64,000 bases of DNA, from positions 868,001-932,000 of the forward strand of contig JANATG010000003.1 in NCBI GenBank assembly GCA_029449235.1, read 5' to 3'. The notes under the pieces are model-generated. The model was not told where the DNA came from, searched no databases, and saw only the letters and a program-made list of their open reading frames with translations. The stretch's first letter is position 1; the number at the start of each line of letters is the position of its first letter. The position numbers and the translations under genes were made by a program. The stretch is from Linnemannia schmuckeri (Eukaryota > Mortierellomycota > Mortierellomycetes > Mortierellales > Mortierellaceae). Below are positions 1 through 10,017 of this stretch, one piece after another.

Positions 1-787
1 CCCAAGGCTGCTGTAAGTCGCTGAGGCGATAATTATGCATGTTTTGGACATTGAACAGGATTGCTTCTCACAGTTTCACGCGGCACTTTACCGATTTGCT
101 AACTATCTCTGGTTCTGTTCTCGTTCTTTCTCAATAGGGCGACAGTAACGATGTCTACATGAAGAAGCTCGCATACAAAAAGAAAGAGAGCGGCTACGAA
201 ACGGAGGCCCAGTATGATGCCCGTCAGGCCGCTATTTTCACTCTCTACTGCGCTATCCTTCAGACGAAACCTCCAGGTAATTATCCAAAAGAATTTACAT
301 CTTTAGACACTACTATATACTCTTGAACTGGCTGACATTTGCTAACTCAAAATGCCGACTTTTTATTGCTTTTTTAGTTGGATCGAACGTCCATGGCATG
401 GATAACGGTTGGCGCTGGATGGCACGTATTCTGAACATGCCGCCTCGACCTATCACACCCGCTCTGATCCAAGTATTCCTGGAGGTGAGTACACTTCTAC
501 ATGTTGTTTTTTCAATGCTTGTATTGGTTGTGTTTGTCGTGAACCGATCATAATTGGTATAGGAGCTAAACCTTTCTCGCCTTACTTTATTGTAGGTCTG
601 CGGAAACGAGTTCATGCGGACATACCGGAACCAGGCGACCAAGACGTTGCAGCTCCTGATGCACAAATTTATACCCATGATCCCTCAGCAGGGTATCGCT
701 GGTACAGTGAGACTGAAGACTCTGCTGGAGGCATTCCTGAAGACGGGTAATATCCCGATCGCCGACGGTCAGCAGTACGATCCTTAA
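1..787 (+). CDS. GLE1: GLE1-like mRNA export factor, C-terminal part (5' truncated)
   Basis: This is the C-terminal 149 residues of a Gle1-family protein, which at the cytoplasmic face of the nuclear pore activates the DEAD-box helicase Dbp5 with IP6 during mRNA export (family knowledge). Exons are 1-12, 138-276, 378-484 and 596-787; lengths keep one open frame and introns are GT-AG. Visible family signatures are GWRWMARILNMPPRPITPAL, a short FLEVCGNEFMRTY-type helix, and a terminal TVRLKTLLEAFLKTG helix, as in the C-terminal HEAT-like domain of Gle1. The N-terminal half and the start lie left of the window. The gene is followed by RRP7 on the opposite strand, so the two converge with about 220 bp between stop codons. 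Recognition is by motif memory only; I see no lesion. Confidence 0.85.
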
Positions 788-1008
788 CGAGGACAAGTCT
801 CGGTCATGTTGTCTATGAGATCGACTACTATCACTCACTCTCACATCCACACGCATAATCATTAATAAAAAAAAAATCCATATACAAGTGCGTTATGATG
901 CGCGACATTTTATTATGCAAAAAAAGAAAGGGGAAGTGAAAATGCTGAATGAGGCGAAGGTGGATTTTGTTGTGCAAGGTATGAACTGAGATATGACAGA
1001 TTTCTCGT

Positions 1009-2247
1009 TTAGTAAGGCTTGAAGCGTCTGTTGACCTTGAGAGCCTCGATCCTGAGCTTGTCTTCCTCAAACTTGCGGCGGAGATCCACCAATTCTAGTA
1101 GTAGGCGAAAAAAAGAAAAAGTACCGACAGTTAGACCATTTGTTATCAAAGAACGAAAGACAAGGCGTTGCTGAAAAAAAAAAAAGACGTACTGTCACGC
1201 TTGGCTTCACGCATCTGGAACCGATAAAAGTCCTGGAGCTCCTTCTTCTTGGGCTTAAGGTTCTTGACATCCTCGGCCTTGGCCGCAGTAATGGTGATAA
1301 CACCGTCCGAGTTCTGACCCTTACTTCCGGCACGGGTGACCAAAGTAAAACCATCGTCATCCATAACGTTGTGTCGCGCCAATGCGGCCTGTTGGGCCTC
1401 GTATTCTGACCGCTCAAACTTATCCATGTAGTCGTCAACCTTCAGCTGCAGCTCTGATGGTTCGGGTCTCCTTGTGTGATATTCATTCAGCCATTCTATT
1501 AAGTATTGTTTAGAGAGTGAACCTAGAGTCAGTATTTTCAAAGGTACGCCTTTTTTTGGTGGCAAATCGTTCCATAGTACTAACAAAAGCCGTTCGTCAA
1601 TCCTTACTTGAAACACCAAGTCCGGTGAGTTTGGCGATATCGGCAGGCGAAGCATCAGGTCCAGAGTTGATCCAAGAATGCTTTTTCCTCTTCATGGCCA
1701 ACGCTTTGTTCAGCTCTTGCTCTTCCAAGAACACGACATACGCCTGTGATCCCGTCGCATATAACCTCCTGTGCTCCTCCTCCTGCACCACTGCCGCTGC
1801 TGCCTGCTTCTTAGCTCCCTTCTTTCCTGATTTTGTTCCTGCAGTATGTGCTTGTGCCTCAATCAACGCAGCCTCCTTCTCCAGCCTCTCCAACTCCTCC
1901 TGCTGCTCCCTCTCCTCCTTTGACAGGTTATTATCCCGAACCCGGCTAATGAACTGGACAGAGACGACACGGCCACAGGGTTTGAAGATTTCACGGAGGT
2001 GGGATTCTGTGGCGTCTGCGGGGACGTTAAGGACGAAAAGTGTCCGGTTCTTGGGAGTCTTGGCGTCTTCTTTGGGAGACTCGTGCTTCTTGAAGTAGAG
2101 GTAGTGAAGGATGTTTTTGTAGGCGGAGGACTTGGACGTTGTTGTGAGGGAGGGCATGTGGAGAGGAAGGATGAAGAAGTTAGAGATTTGGTCCAGACCT
2201 CCTGCTGCTGAGGTCGAGTCCTCGGACTTTTGCTTCTTGGAGACCAT
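1009..2247 (-). CDS. RRP7: Ribosomal RNA-processing protein 7 (RRP7A-like)
   Basis: Rrp7 is a component of the 90S/small-subunit processome needed for 18S rRNA maturation in the nucleolus (family knowledge). Exons on the minus strand are 2247-1608, 1522-1193 and 1094-1009, giving 351 residues in frame. The N-terminal part holds an RRM-like fold: a beta strand around residues 69-75 (RTLFVLNVPADAT), then FKPCGRVVSVQFI, an inserted Glu/Lys coiled segment, and YATGSQAYVVFLEEQELNKAL. The C-terminal part has the family-typical DDDGFTLVTR segment and ends in VNRRFKPY, the diagnostic Rrp7 tail. I chose the start at 2247 because the upstream in-frame Met at 2325 adds only low-complexity sequence absent from the family. 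It converges with GLE1 and lies 175 bp from the 3' end of the Spc19-like gene, which is on the same strand. Confidence 0.88.
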
Positions 2248-2422
2248 TATTATTCCTGTAAATAGTTGTTGGTGGTGAAGAAGGGTGGTAGTTGGTCTAG
2301 TCGAGGTGAATGGGTACAGTAGCAAGGGACAAACAGCATTGCTTCAAAAAAAAGAAAAAAAAGTAAACAAACGGTGGCTTTAAAATTGAGACGAGACTGC
2401 CTTTTTATTAAAGTCCAGAAAT

Positions 2423-4366
2423 CTAGCTGTCCTCGAATTTGATCCGCACAATGAGCTGCTCTTCCAGGTCCTGTTCATCGCTGTCCTGTGGTTCTTGGCC
2501 TTCGGGGATCCTCGTCTCCACTGCCAACTCGACTACGCCAAGGTCCTTCAAAATAGTCACCACGCGTCCCAGGTTATGTCTACGCTCCTCCTCAGGAGGG
2601 AACTCGGCCTAATGTTCACAGCAAAGGAGGGATAGGACAGAGTGAGCACTGGATTCATTTTGTAACTGATAGCACAGACAAAGGGTTCAAGTATGTCTGA
2701 AAGTTACCTGAACACGTTCGCTCTTGTATGCAAGCTCGCTGTCTGGGCTTTCCACCAACATCTCGAGTACGCGGACCATGGTAATTCCAATGCTGTCTTC
2801 CGGGAAAAGCTGCTTGCAAAGATTCCGCATCTGCCACAGTTTCCTTGACTTTTCGCGTGTCAATTTGTTTTGCTCAATGTCAACCTATTACGGTAATTAG
2901 ACATACGGTTAGTAAAGTGGTTCTTACAGAAGGGTGGACTTCACAACGAGAATCATTGAAGCAGGACATAATAAATACGTACCATGGCTTGTTGTGGCTC
3001 TAGTTCCCGCAGGTATGCCTCGGACAGGCGCTTGAAAGCGTCACTGTAGGCTTCCTTGTCACGCTCATCCACAAGAATATCAGCGTCAAATCTCTCTAGG
3101 AACTCTCTATGTGGCAAGTACAAGTTCCACGGCACAGCTACAAAAATCATTCCAAACAAATATACAACCCTTAGTGTCAACTTTCACCTGTCTAAAATAG
3201 TCTTGACTGCAATTTCTGACTGATGCGGTGCCGAGTACTTACTAGGAGTGAAGGAGTCTTGACCTACAGAGTTATCGCCATCTCGATTCTCTGACTTTGC
3301 CTTGAGTTCTCGTACTGCCTTTTGCTTTTCCTCAATCTTTTGCTGAATCGCCTGTAACTCTCTGTTCCTGCGCGCAATCTCCTTTCTACGTTCCTCTTCT
3401 ACTTTTGTCAACTCGCGCGATTCCTGTTAAGACTAGTTAGTGCGTACTCTTGTAGCGAATTTCAACTTGGTACCAAAAAAAAAAAAAAGTAGGACTCACA
3501 TGGGTGGGGCTCCTTCGCTGTTTTTTTGCCTGTGTCGACGTTGATCCTCCACTGCTGACTCTCTTCAATAGCTGACTGAACTGCTGTCGCTTCTGATCCA
3601 GTACATCGTCCAGCTCCGACGCACTGCGACTCAACTCCTCTTTCCGCTTTGTTAAAGATTTCAGCTTTTTGATGTTGGAGAGTCCTGAGGAGGCAGCCTT
3701 TTGAAGCTGGAGTCGTCGTTGTTCCTTTTCCTTTTCGACATTAACAAGGTCCATGAGCTCGTACTCCTTGGCCTCGAGGGCAAATATGATATTGGCAACC
3801 TTTTCTGACAGGAATGTCAATTGAGGCGAAATGTCCTTGGTTACTTCTTCCCGGGCTAGAGCAATATCCTGTTCCGAGACCAGTTCGTATTTCTATAAGT
3901 AGAACAAGCAAGATGTGTCGTTGGGAATTAGACTAAGAGCTGATGTTGTGTCTGAGATATCGTCGTTGTATGTGAGAGGGTGTTTACCTTGTTGTGGGAG
4001 GCGATAGTCTTAAGTCTTGGGTATCCACTTGTCGCCTCGTCCAGCATTGATACGGACGATTTCAACTATTGCGTCAACAAAAGGGTATCATGTCCTGGTT
4101 ATGCATAGTAATTGCCAAAAGCAGCGGAGATGTCCCTGAATATATGGATACTAGAGTGCAAACAATACCAGCTGTGTTGACAGGTCTAGGGTGTTGACAC
4201 ATCGCTTTAGTGATGGCATAAAAATGGAGCTTGCTGAGATTGTTGGGGTGTATGTCCTCCTTGGTCCGCTTGATCCTCCATAATTGCTGTGGCCGTGTCC
4301 AGCATGGCCCTGATGAGTGTATGAAGATGTGCCTCCGTAGCCGAATGCGTTCCCGTGCGTGTCCAT
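2423..4366 (-). CDS. DASH complex subunit Spc19-like protein with long C-terminal extension
   Basis: Exons on the minus strand are 4366-4169, 4065-3988, 3892-3500, 3423-3243, 3137-2983, 2884-2708 and 2608-2423, summing to 455 residues. Residues about 48-160 match the Spc19 pattern: SLKRCVNTLDL, LKSSVSMLDEATSGYPRLK, then KYELVSEQDIALA and helices rich in Lys/Glu. Spc19 belongs to the DASH/Dam1 ring that couples kinetochores to microtubules (family knowledge). Typical Spc19 proteins are, as I recall, about 150-200 residues. Here a charged coiled coil (SKRKEEL, RRKEIARRNRELQAI) and a second, possibly globular, region of about 200 residues follow (VPWNLYLPHREF, RKLWQMRNLCKQLFPED). I do not recognise that C-terminal region. 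The intron after DSFTP uses a strong GTAAGT donor; other donors break the frame. An in-frame Met at 4522 could be the true start and would add 52 residues. It is divergent from VTI1. Confidence 0.72.
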
Positions 4367-4700
4367 GGCTGGCTGTGCTTGACTGTTGGTTCCTTGTTGT
4401 CCGGTTGTTTGTTCGGTGGTTGTCCAAAAGTCGAAAGAAAAGCGCGCGTTTTTTATTTTTGCTTTTGCCACTGTGGCAGGCAAGTCAAAGTCGACGTCAC
4501 CTGAGCCGCTTGGCAAAATCATCTTTTCCTTCCGCTCACTCCTTTTCTCTCCTTTTCACTTCACACTATCCCCCAAAACCAACGACCTCTTCTTTCAACT
4601 ACACAAGACCGTCGCTCTTCCCTTTCCTTCCCTTTCCTTCCCTCCCTTCAAACTCTACTTTTCTTCAACCTTAACCAACTCTCACTCATATTGCACAACC
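4367..4700. promoter_or_regulatory. Divergent promoter between Spc19-like gene and VTI1
   Basis: This gap of about 330 bp separates two divergent start codons. The half next to VTI1 is almost purely C+T on the plus strand (repeated CCTTTCCTTCC around 4621-4640), a common look of fungal 5' leaders. No clear TATA box is visible. If the Spc19-like gene starts at 4522 the shared region shrinks to about 180 bp. Confidence 0.5.
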
Positions 4701-6290
4701 ATGGACGCTGGCGGCTCTGAACTCTTTGAAAGCTACGAGCAGGACTACGAGGCCATCAAGGTCTCCATCACCGAACGACTCAATGCCTCTGGAAGCCAGG
4801 CTGGAGGTATGCTTCTCTTCTCACCTTCAGTCTGACTCTCCCACCCTTCAAACGCCTCTCTTATCATCATACCGCATTTTCTCCATTCTGTGCATTCTTG
4901 CTTTCTCTCTCTCTCTTTGGAAGAGAAGGCTGTCCCCCACTTTCGCCAAGGCCCTTTTTGCGGTATCAGTTCCCAGTCCAACTCCGCCCAAAGCAAACGT
5001 GGCTGACCTGGCTTTTTTTTGTCTTTCTTCCTTATGCCATTTTTAGAGATCAAGAAGCAGACCCTCCGCGCGGCAGACCGTGAGATTGATGAGGCCAACG
5101 AAATTGTATGAAGGCGTACTCACCCTGATAACCACAACTCCTCTCAATCCTTTTGGGCGCAAGAAATCAAGAAAGCATGGAAAAGTGGGTCGTCCTGACC
5201 CATGCAAAACCACTAATTCATATTGCTCACTACTTCTGTCTTTTTTTGTATCATATGGTGGGCGTTCTCTTGGGCTTTCTTAGTTGCAACAAATGGAGAT
5301 GGAACTCTTGAACTTGCCACAGGGATCCAAGACCCGCCTTCAAGCCAGGATGCGTGCCTACAAAACCGATCTGGAGCGTCTGAAGCAAACTCTGGCAAGT
5401 CCATCTGGAAAAAAATAATTGAAATCACCATGCATGTTGTTCCTGTCTGTGTGTATTGTCGATTGTCACCCTCACCACACCACGCCATACACACACGTGG
5501 GATTTCATCTGACTCCTTTTTTTCTCTTATTTTTTTCTGCCCCTGCAACTCTTGTACTTGATCTATTAGAAGCGCGCACAAACCACATCAAGATCAACAT
5601 CGGACAGAGATGAGCTTTTGGGTGGCGCCAGCGGAGGCATGGACTTGGATGCAGCATCGATGGATCAGCGCACCCGTCTCCTGAACGGCACAGACAGACT
5701 TGCAGAGAGCAGCAGACGTCTGCAGGACAGCCACAAGATTGCCCTCGAGACTGGTATGTCTCTTTTGCGATTGTTGTGGCCGGCTGGAAATGCTTGATGT
5801 CAGTTTGATCAGGAACTAACATTGCTGCCTTGGATAATATATGATCATCTTAGAATCACTGGGAGCAAACATCTTGTCGGATTTGAGAGGCCAGCGTGAG
5901 CAAATCATCCATACCCGCAACACAGTAAGGAGCTATAGGACATATCTTGTCTTTGTCAGGCAGTCGACAAATGAGCCAGAGGACGATTGTCTAATGCGAT
6001 TTCCCTTTCATTACTTGATGTGCAATAGCTGTTGGAGGCCGATTCGAGCATTGACAAGGCATCCCGCACATTGAAGGGCATGGCTCGTCGGTAAGTTTGA
6101 AGGATAGGATGACTATGATGAGTCTCATGTCTGAAAGGATGAATGGCTACTGAACGCTAATTGCCTGTGTGATCTTCCTCAACAATGTCCTCATAGCATG
6201 GCAACCAACAAGCTGATCACAGCATCCATTATCGTGGTTCTCGTCTTTTTGATCCTCTTTGTGCTTTACCGCAAGATCTTTGGACCATGA
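4701..6290 (+). CDS. VTI1: Vti1-type SNARE
   Basis: Vti1 is a Qb-SNARE for Golgi, endosome and vacuole fusion (family knowledge). Exons are 4701-4806, 5047-5105, 5284-5394, 5570-5753, 5854-5924, 6029-6090 and 6197-6290, giving 228 residues, the usual Vti1 length. The N-terminal three-helix domain starts with ELFESYEQDYEAIK. The SNARE helix runs through LNGTDRLAESSRRLQDSHKIALET and SLGANILSDLRGQREQIIHTRNT, with a central Gln in the Q-SNARE register. The C-terminus is a single membrane anchor (LITASIIVVLVFLILFVLY) followed by RKIFGP. The third intron begins GC (GCAAGT at 5395), which is required to keep the frame. The neighbouring Spc19-like gene is divergent; the His-rich gene downstream converges. 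Confidence 0.92.
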
Positions 6291-6612
6291 ATAAGTTGCG
6301 CTAACAGGGTACGAATACAATGTAATAAAATAATGGACACATACATTTGAACGTGAGCCTTACTTAGAACATGTTTATGAGTACTATGGTTTGGATTAAG
6401 TAGGCTGTTGTTGGGAGCATAAAGAGGGTGTACTTCTATCTTTGTTGCTTCTGAAATCGTTCTTCGCACAGGCCAGTTATCTACCAGATAGGAGCAGGGG
6501 GTGCAAGGTTCCATTCCTCCATGATAGCGGCAGCCTCATGAGCGATCGAAGCCGCATCACAACTGGCAGCGGCGGCGCTAGAGGCTTCGAGCTTGGGTGG
6601 TCACTTTGTGGG
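6291..6612. other. Intergenic gap between convergent genes
   Basis: 322 bp between the VTI1 stop and the stop of the His-rich protein gene. It must hold both 3' UTRs; AATAAAATAA-like A+T-rich sequence lies near 6320. I see no further gene. Confidence 0.6.
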
Positions 6613-7041
6613 CTAGGACTTGAACTCGAGGGTAGGGGTGATGGTGACATACTTATTACTGGAGCTGTCCTTCTTGCCGTGTTTGCCGTGTTTGCCGTGT
6701 TTGCAGTGCTTGCGGCGCTTGCCGTGCTTACAGTGCTTGCCGTGCTTGCCGTGTTTATGATGATGGTGCTTATGGTGTTTGTGGTGTTTGTGGTGATGCT
6801 TGTGGTAGGCCCTCTTGTCCCACAGTACTGACTGGTCGTCGTCCTCATCGTCGACGCCCTGGTCTCGGAAATCACTGGTTGGTGTAGCAGTTTGATCCTG
6901 AGGAACTTGGAAAGCTTCCTGAGCTGGGGCGGCGGCGACGGCGGCAGTGTTAGCTGCAGCTGCGGGTATCTCTTGTGCGGCAGCCGAGGCGGCGATTGCC
7001 AAGGTGGCGATCAATGCAATATTGAAGACGTTCTTCATCAT
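6613..7041 (-). CDS. Secreted His/Lys/Gly-rich protein precursor
   Basis: A single-exon frame of 142 residues. Residues 1-22 form a signal peptide (MMKNVFNIALIATLAIAAS then AQE). Residues 23-75 are Ala/Gln-rich and then acidic (VDDEDDDQ), like a propeptide. A dibasic Kex2-type site (DKR, residues 75-77) precedes a region of about 45 residues built almost only of His, Lys and Gly in HKHHKHH and GKHGKHCKHGK repeats, with two Cys and further RR and KK pairs. The tail is KYVTITPTLEFKS. His-rich secreted peptides often bind Zn, Cu or Ni or act on membranes; either role here is inference. The repeats come from tandem GCCGTGTTT-like DNA units. I do not recognise a named family. Start: the first of two adjacent Met codons. 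Confidence 0.75.
   Translation of the reverse strand: MMKNVFNIALIATLAIAASAAAQEIPAAAANTAAVAAAPAQEAFQVPQDQTATPTSDFRDQGVDDEDDDQSVLWDKRAYHKHHHKHHKHHKHHHHKHGKHGKHCKHGKRRKHCKHGKHGKHGKKDSSSNKYVTITPTLEFKS
6664..6800. repeat. Tandem short repeats encoding the His/Lys/Gly domain
   Basis: Degenerate 9-bp units (TTTGCCGTG on the plus strand, reading CACGGCAAA on the coding strand) followed by 6-12 bp units (GTGTTTGTG) are repeated in tandem. They encode GKH and HKH triplets. Such tracts change length by slippage, so copy number may vary between strains. Confidence 0.7.
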
Positions 7042-7863
7042 GTCAATAGTGAAAAGGATATGTGAAAAAAAGCACAAGAAGGGTGGAAACAAACTGGGCT
7101 TTGAAAAGGCGGGAATAAGAAAGAGGGGAAGGCATGAAAAATGATGACAGCGGCCGAGAGAGGTTTAAATAGGATTACAAGAGTGATTTGCGAAAGAAAA
7201 AGAAACGTATAAGAGACGAAAAAAGAAGGTAAAACGACGCGAACTCGGGGTGAAGAATACAGTGTGCTAGGAATTCCTCCTTCCTGTCAATTGTCCACAC
7301 CACTCCCTTTTCACCGCCCCTCATCATTCTCTCTCTTTTCCCTCGCTATCAACTTCAATTTCCTGAGTGAAGCGTCGTCCATACTAAAACTCTTTTCTTT
7401 AGTGGTTAAAAAGGGGCTCTATTGTCTCCTTTCCCGCCCTTTTCAGCTTCATAAAGAATTAGGGATGAATAGAGAATTGGCCTTGTGGTCCATATTAATG
7501 ATGAAGTACTCAAGCGAAAGCATGCAGCATAAAGGAGACTTTCCCTGACAGTCGAGGAATGGCGCGCTTTTTATAGTGATTGATATGTGTGTCGAGTATG
7601 AATGCCCAAGACCCTCTGCCGTGATCATCCTATCCATTTTCGGATACTTTTTTTTACTTCATTCAAAAACATCACACATACGAACCAAAATCATGGAAGT
7701 ATTGGCACCTTGGTTCGCTTGTTTTTCCTTGTTTTCTTTTATCACTACGCCTACGAGAGAAATATGTACAGGAGGGAGTTTGCTGAATGATAATGTTGCC
7801 AAGCGGCATAGTTGCATCTTGATAGGTGTACAGAACGTCGGTATTGATCTAGAAGCCATATGT
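7042..7863. promoter_or_regulatory. Upstream region of His-rich gene and 3' side of C2 gene
   Basis: 822 bp between the start of the His-rich gene and the stop of the minus-strand C2 gene. On the minus strand a TATTTAAA sequence (7164-7171) lies about 125 bp upstream of the His-rich ATG and is the best TATA candidate. Short open frames in 7264-7860 have no coding character and look accidental. Confidence 0.45.
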
Positions 7864-8456
7864 TTAAGCGGCGTCCGCGACGAACTGCATCTGAAGATTG
7901 ACCTATAGTAATTTTTTTTTTAAGATTGTAAAAAAAACGGTATTAAAAACTTACTTTCACTCACTTTTTCAATCCAAAAAACACATAGCCGGCATAAAGT
8001 GAGGATTCGCACCACTCCGTTAGATCTCAAGCCAAACCACTTAGGGAGAGTGTAGTCTTGAGGACCGACGTTTCCAGAAGACATGACTTGGTCCAGCGAG
8101 ATAGAGGTGTCACCAATCTTGTCATCACGGAAAGTATCTTTGTCAACAGCACGGATATAGAGCTTATTCTGACCGGGCATAACGTAGAAGCAGAAAGTCT
8201 GGTTGTAGACGGGGTTGAGGCCCTTGTTGTCCTTGGAGCGAGCCTTGTAGCTCTTGTCGAGCCAGACCTCAAAGTAAGGGTCGGACTTGCCAAAGAGATC
8301 CTTGTCGCGGAGACCTGAGGCGCTGTTGAGGCGGACGTAGAGCTGGCCGGCCTTGGAGGCTGCGATGGTGATGGCTTCAGAGGATTCCTCGGCGATGGAG
8401 CTGGCCATGGCGGCGATGGGAGCCAAAATGGCGACGGCGATGGTAGTGAACTTCAT
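7864..8456 (-). CDS. Secreted single C2-domain protein (paralogue 1)
   Basis: Exons 8456-8013 and 7902-7864 give about 160 residues. Residues 1-20 are a signal peptide (MKFTTIAVAILAPIAAMAS). The rest is one C2 domain: LYVRLNSASGLRDKD, FGKSDPYFEVWLDKSYKAR, LNPVYNQTFCFYV, LYIRAVDKDTFRDDKIG. The Asp residues of LRDKD, KSDPY and VDKDTFRDD are at the positions that bind calcium in canonical C2 domains. C2 domains usually act in the cytosol on phospholipids; a secreted stand-alone C2 is unusual, and the role is unknown. The last exon (39 nt, VNLQMQFVADAA) matches the last exon of the divergent partner. The donor could be GTGGTG or GTGCGA, one codon apart. The two genes share a promoter and surely arose by inverted duplication. 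Confidence 0.82.
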
Positions 8457-8965
8457 TTTTGGTTGTGTTGTGAGTAGAGAGGGCGAGGGAGGTAATAAGG
8501 TGCTAACGGAACAATTTTCTGGAGGGAACTCGCGATTTATATAATTGAACGATGTGAAACGATCAATGATTAAAAAGACGCGATATGAACAAATTTTTTT
8601 TTTTTGTGCACGATTACATCTGGTGTTCCACTTTTTTTTTTTTTTTTTTTTTTCTCCTTGGTTCCACGGCGTGGTCCCACTGAGCTGAGATGCGATGCAG
8701 TGATTATGCACATAAGTGTCATGACCTCTGTTTCTGATAACTTTTCGGAGTACTTGCAAAAAAAAAAAAAAAAAAAAAATCGGACTCCAACGCGTGTGCA
8801 AAGACCAAGAGTGTGCTCGGTAAAATGGCTGCATTACAGTCATATCACGTCAGATATATAAAGGATTTCGTTTTGCTCCAGTCCATCAAACTTTTTCCCA
8901 CTCATCACCCTGCCCATTCACACTCTAATCTCCAACTATCCACCTTCTTCCCCGCGCGACACACA
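8457..8965. promoter_or_regulatory. Bidirectional promoter of the C2 pair with T22 and A22 tracts
   Basis: 509 bp shared by two divergent start codons. TATATAAA occurs on the minus strand at 8536-8543 (about 80 bp before the minus ATG) and on the plus strand at 8855-8862 (about 104 bp before the plus ATG). Between them lie a T12 run (8594-8605), a T22 run (8632-8653) and an A22 run (8758-8779). The stiff homopolymers face each other, the arrangement expected for a nucleosome-depleted core. Confidence 0.65.
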
Positions 8966-9589
8966 ATGAAGTTTCTCACCCTTGCAACAGCGTTGATCCT
9001 CGCGCCCATCGCCTACGTCTCGGCCGAGGCTTGCATCGACCTCGAATCTCCCCACTTGGATAATACCGAGCCTACCATCGCCGCCTCCTCTGCCAAAGGA
9101 AACCTCTACGTCAAGCTGAACAGCGCCAGCAACCTCCGTGACAAGGATTGGTTCGGCAAGTCTGACCCCTTTGTTGAGATGTGGCTCGATAAGTCCTACA
9201 AGGCACGTTCCAAGGATGTCAAGTCCAATCTAAACCCCGTCTACAACCAGACCTTCTGCTTCTACGTTCGTCCCGGTCAGAGTACTCTTTACGTTCGTGC
9301 GGTCGATAGGGATACATTCAGAAACGACAAGATCGGCCAGGCTTCCATCTCGCTCTCCAATGTCTTCAGGACTGGTCGTGAGGGTCCTCAGGACTACAAT
9401 TTGCCCAAATGGTTTGGCCTGCGCTCGAACGGCAACGTATTGTATCTTCTTTCTTGCTTTGGTCTTGGCCTGTTTATAAAGAAAGAATGGAAAAAGAATG
9501 ATTTTCACCCTCGATTGATGATTTTTCTCTAATTTTTTTTTATTTGATAGGTCAACATGCAGATGCAGTTTACTGCGGACAATTCTTAG
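8966..9589 (+). CDS. Secreted single C2-domain protein (paralogue 2)
   Basis: Exons 8966-9436 and 9551-9589 give 169 residues. A signal peptide (MKFLTLATALILAPIAYVSA) is followed by a short acidic linker and one C2 domain: LYVKLNSASNLRDKD, FGKSDPFVEMWLDKSYKAR, LNPVYNQTFCFYV, LYVRAVDRDTFRNDKIG and PKWFGLRSNG. Calcium-site Asp residues are mostly kept, but the second loop reads DRDTFRND, where its partner has DKDTFRDD. The 39-nt last exon encodes VNMQMQFTADNS, matching the partner gene. The head-to-head arrangement and joint promoter suggest co-expression. No transmembrane segment is seen, so the product is probably exported or kept in the secretory pathway. Function beyond lipid or calcium binding is not inferable. 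Confidence 0.85.
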
Positions 9590-10017
9590 GCTCACTTCCT
9601 TGAATCGACATACATTTTACATAATCTCCCACCGCTTCCTCATAATAAAAGAACGACGCCGTCGTTTCTCCACCTTGCACAGTCTGACGAGTGCCATGGG
9701 GCATGGATGCGAGGATGCTAGTTCTTTTTTTTGTCCGCCGGAATTTTTGCGCTACAAGCGACTGCTGTTTTGCGCAAGTCGCGGTTTAGAAGGGACTAGA
9801 CACTTGGATGAGTGTTAGACTTGCATCACTACCCAAGCGATGCAGTTGCAATTGCGGCGCCGATCACGCTAATGCACCGAAAGAAGGAGATTACTTTCGA
9901 TGTTGTATTAGCTTCATCAAACCCTTTCTTTTTCGTTATTTTTTTTCTTTGCTGAGACAAATATCGCGGCCGATTCATTGCCCAGGCTTTCTGCAGTCCC
10001 CATCTCATGTACATATT

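Noticed and set aside
6108..6160. Possible box C/D snoRNA in the last VTI1 intron (ATGATGA then two CTGA boxes)
   Set aside because: The spacing between boxes is too short for a guide of normal length and no terminal stem forms around the boxes.
8604..8861. Short plus-strand frame across the C2 promoter
   Set aside because: It is dominated by homopolymer-encoded Phe and Lys runs and covers the shared promoter.
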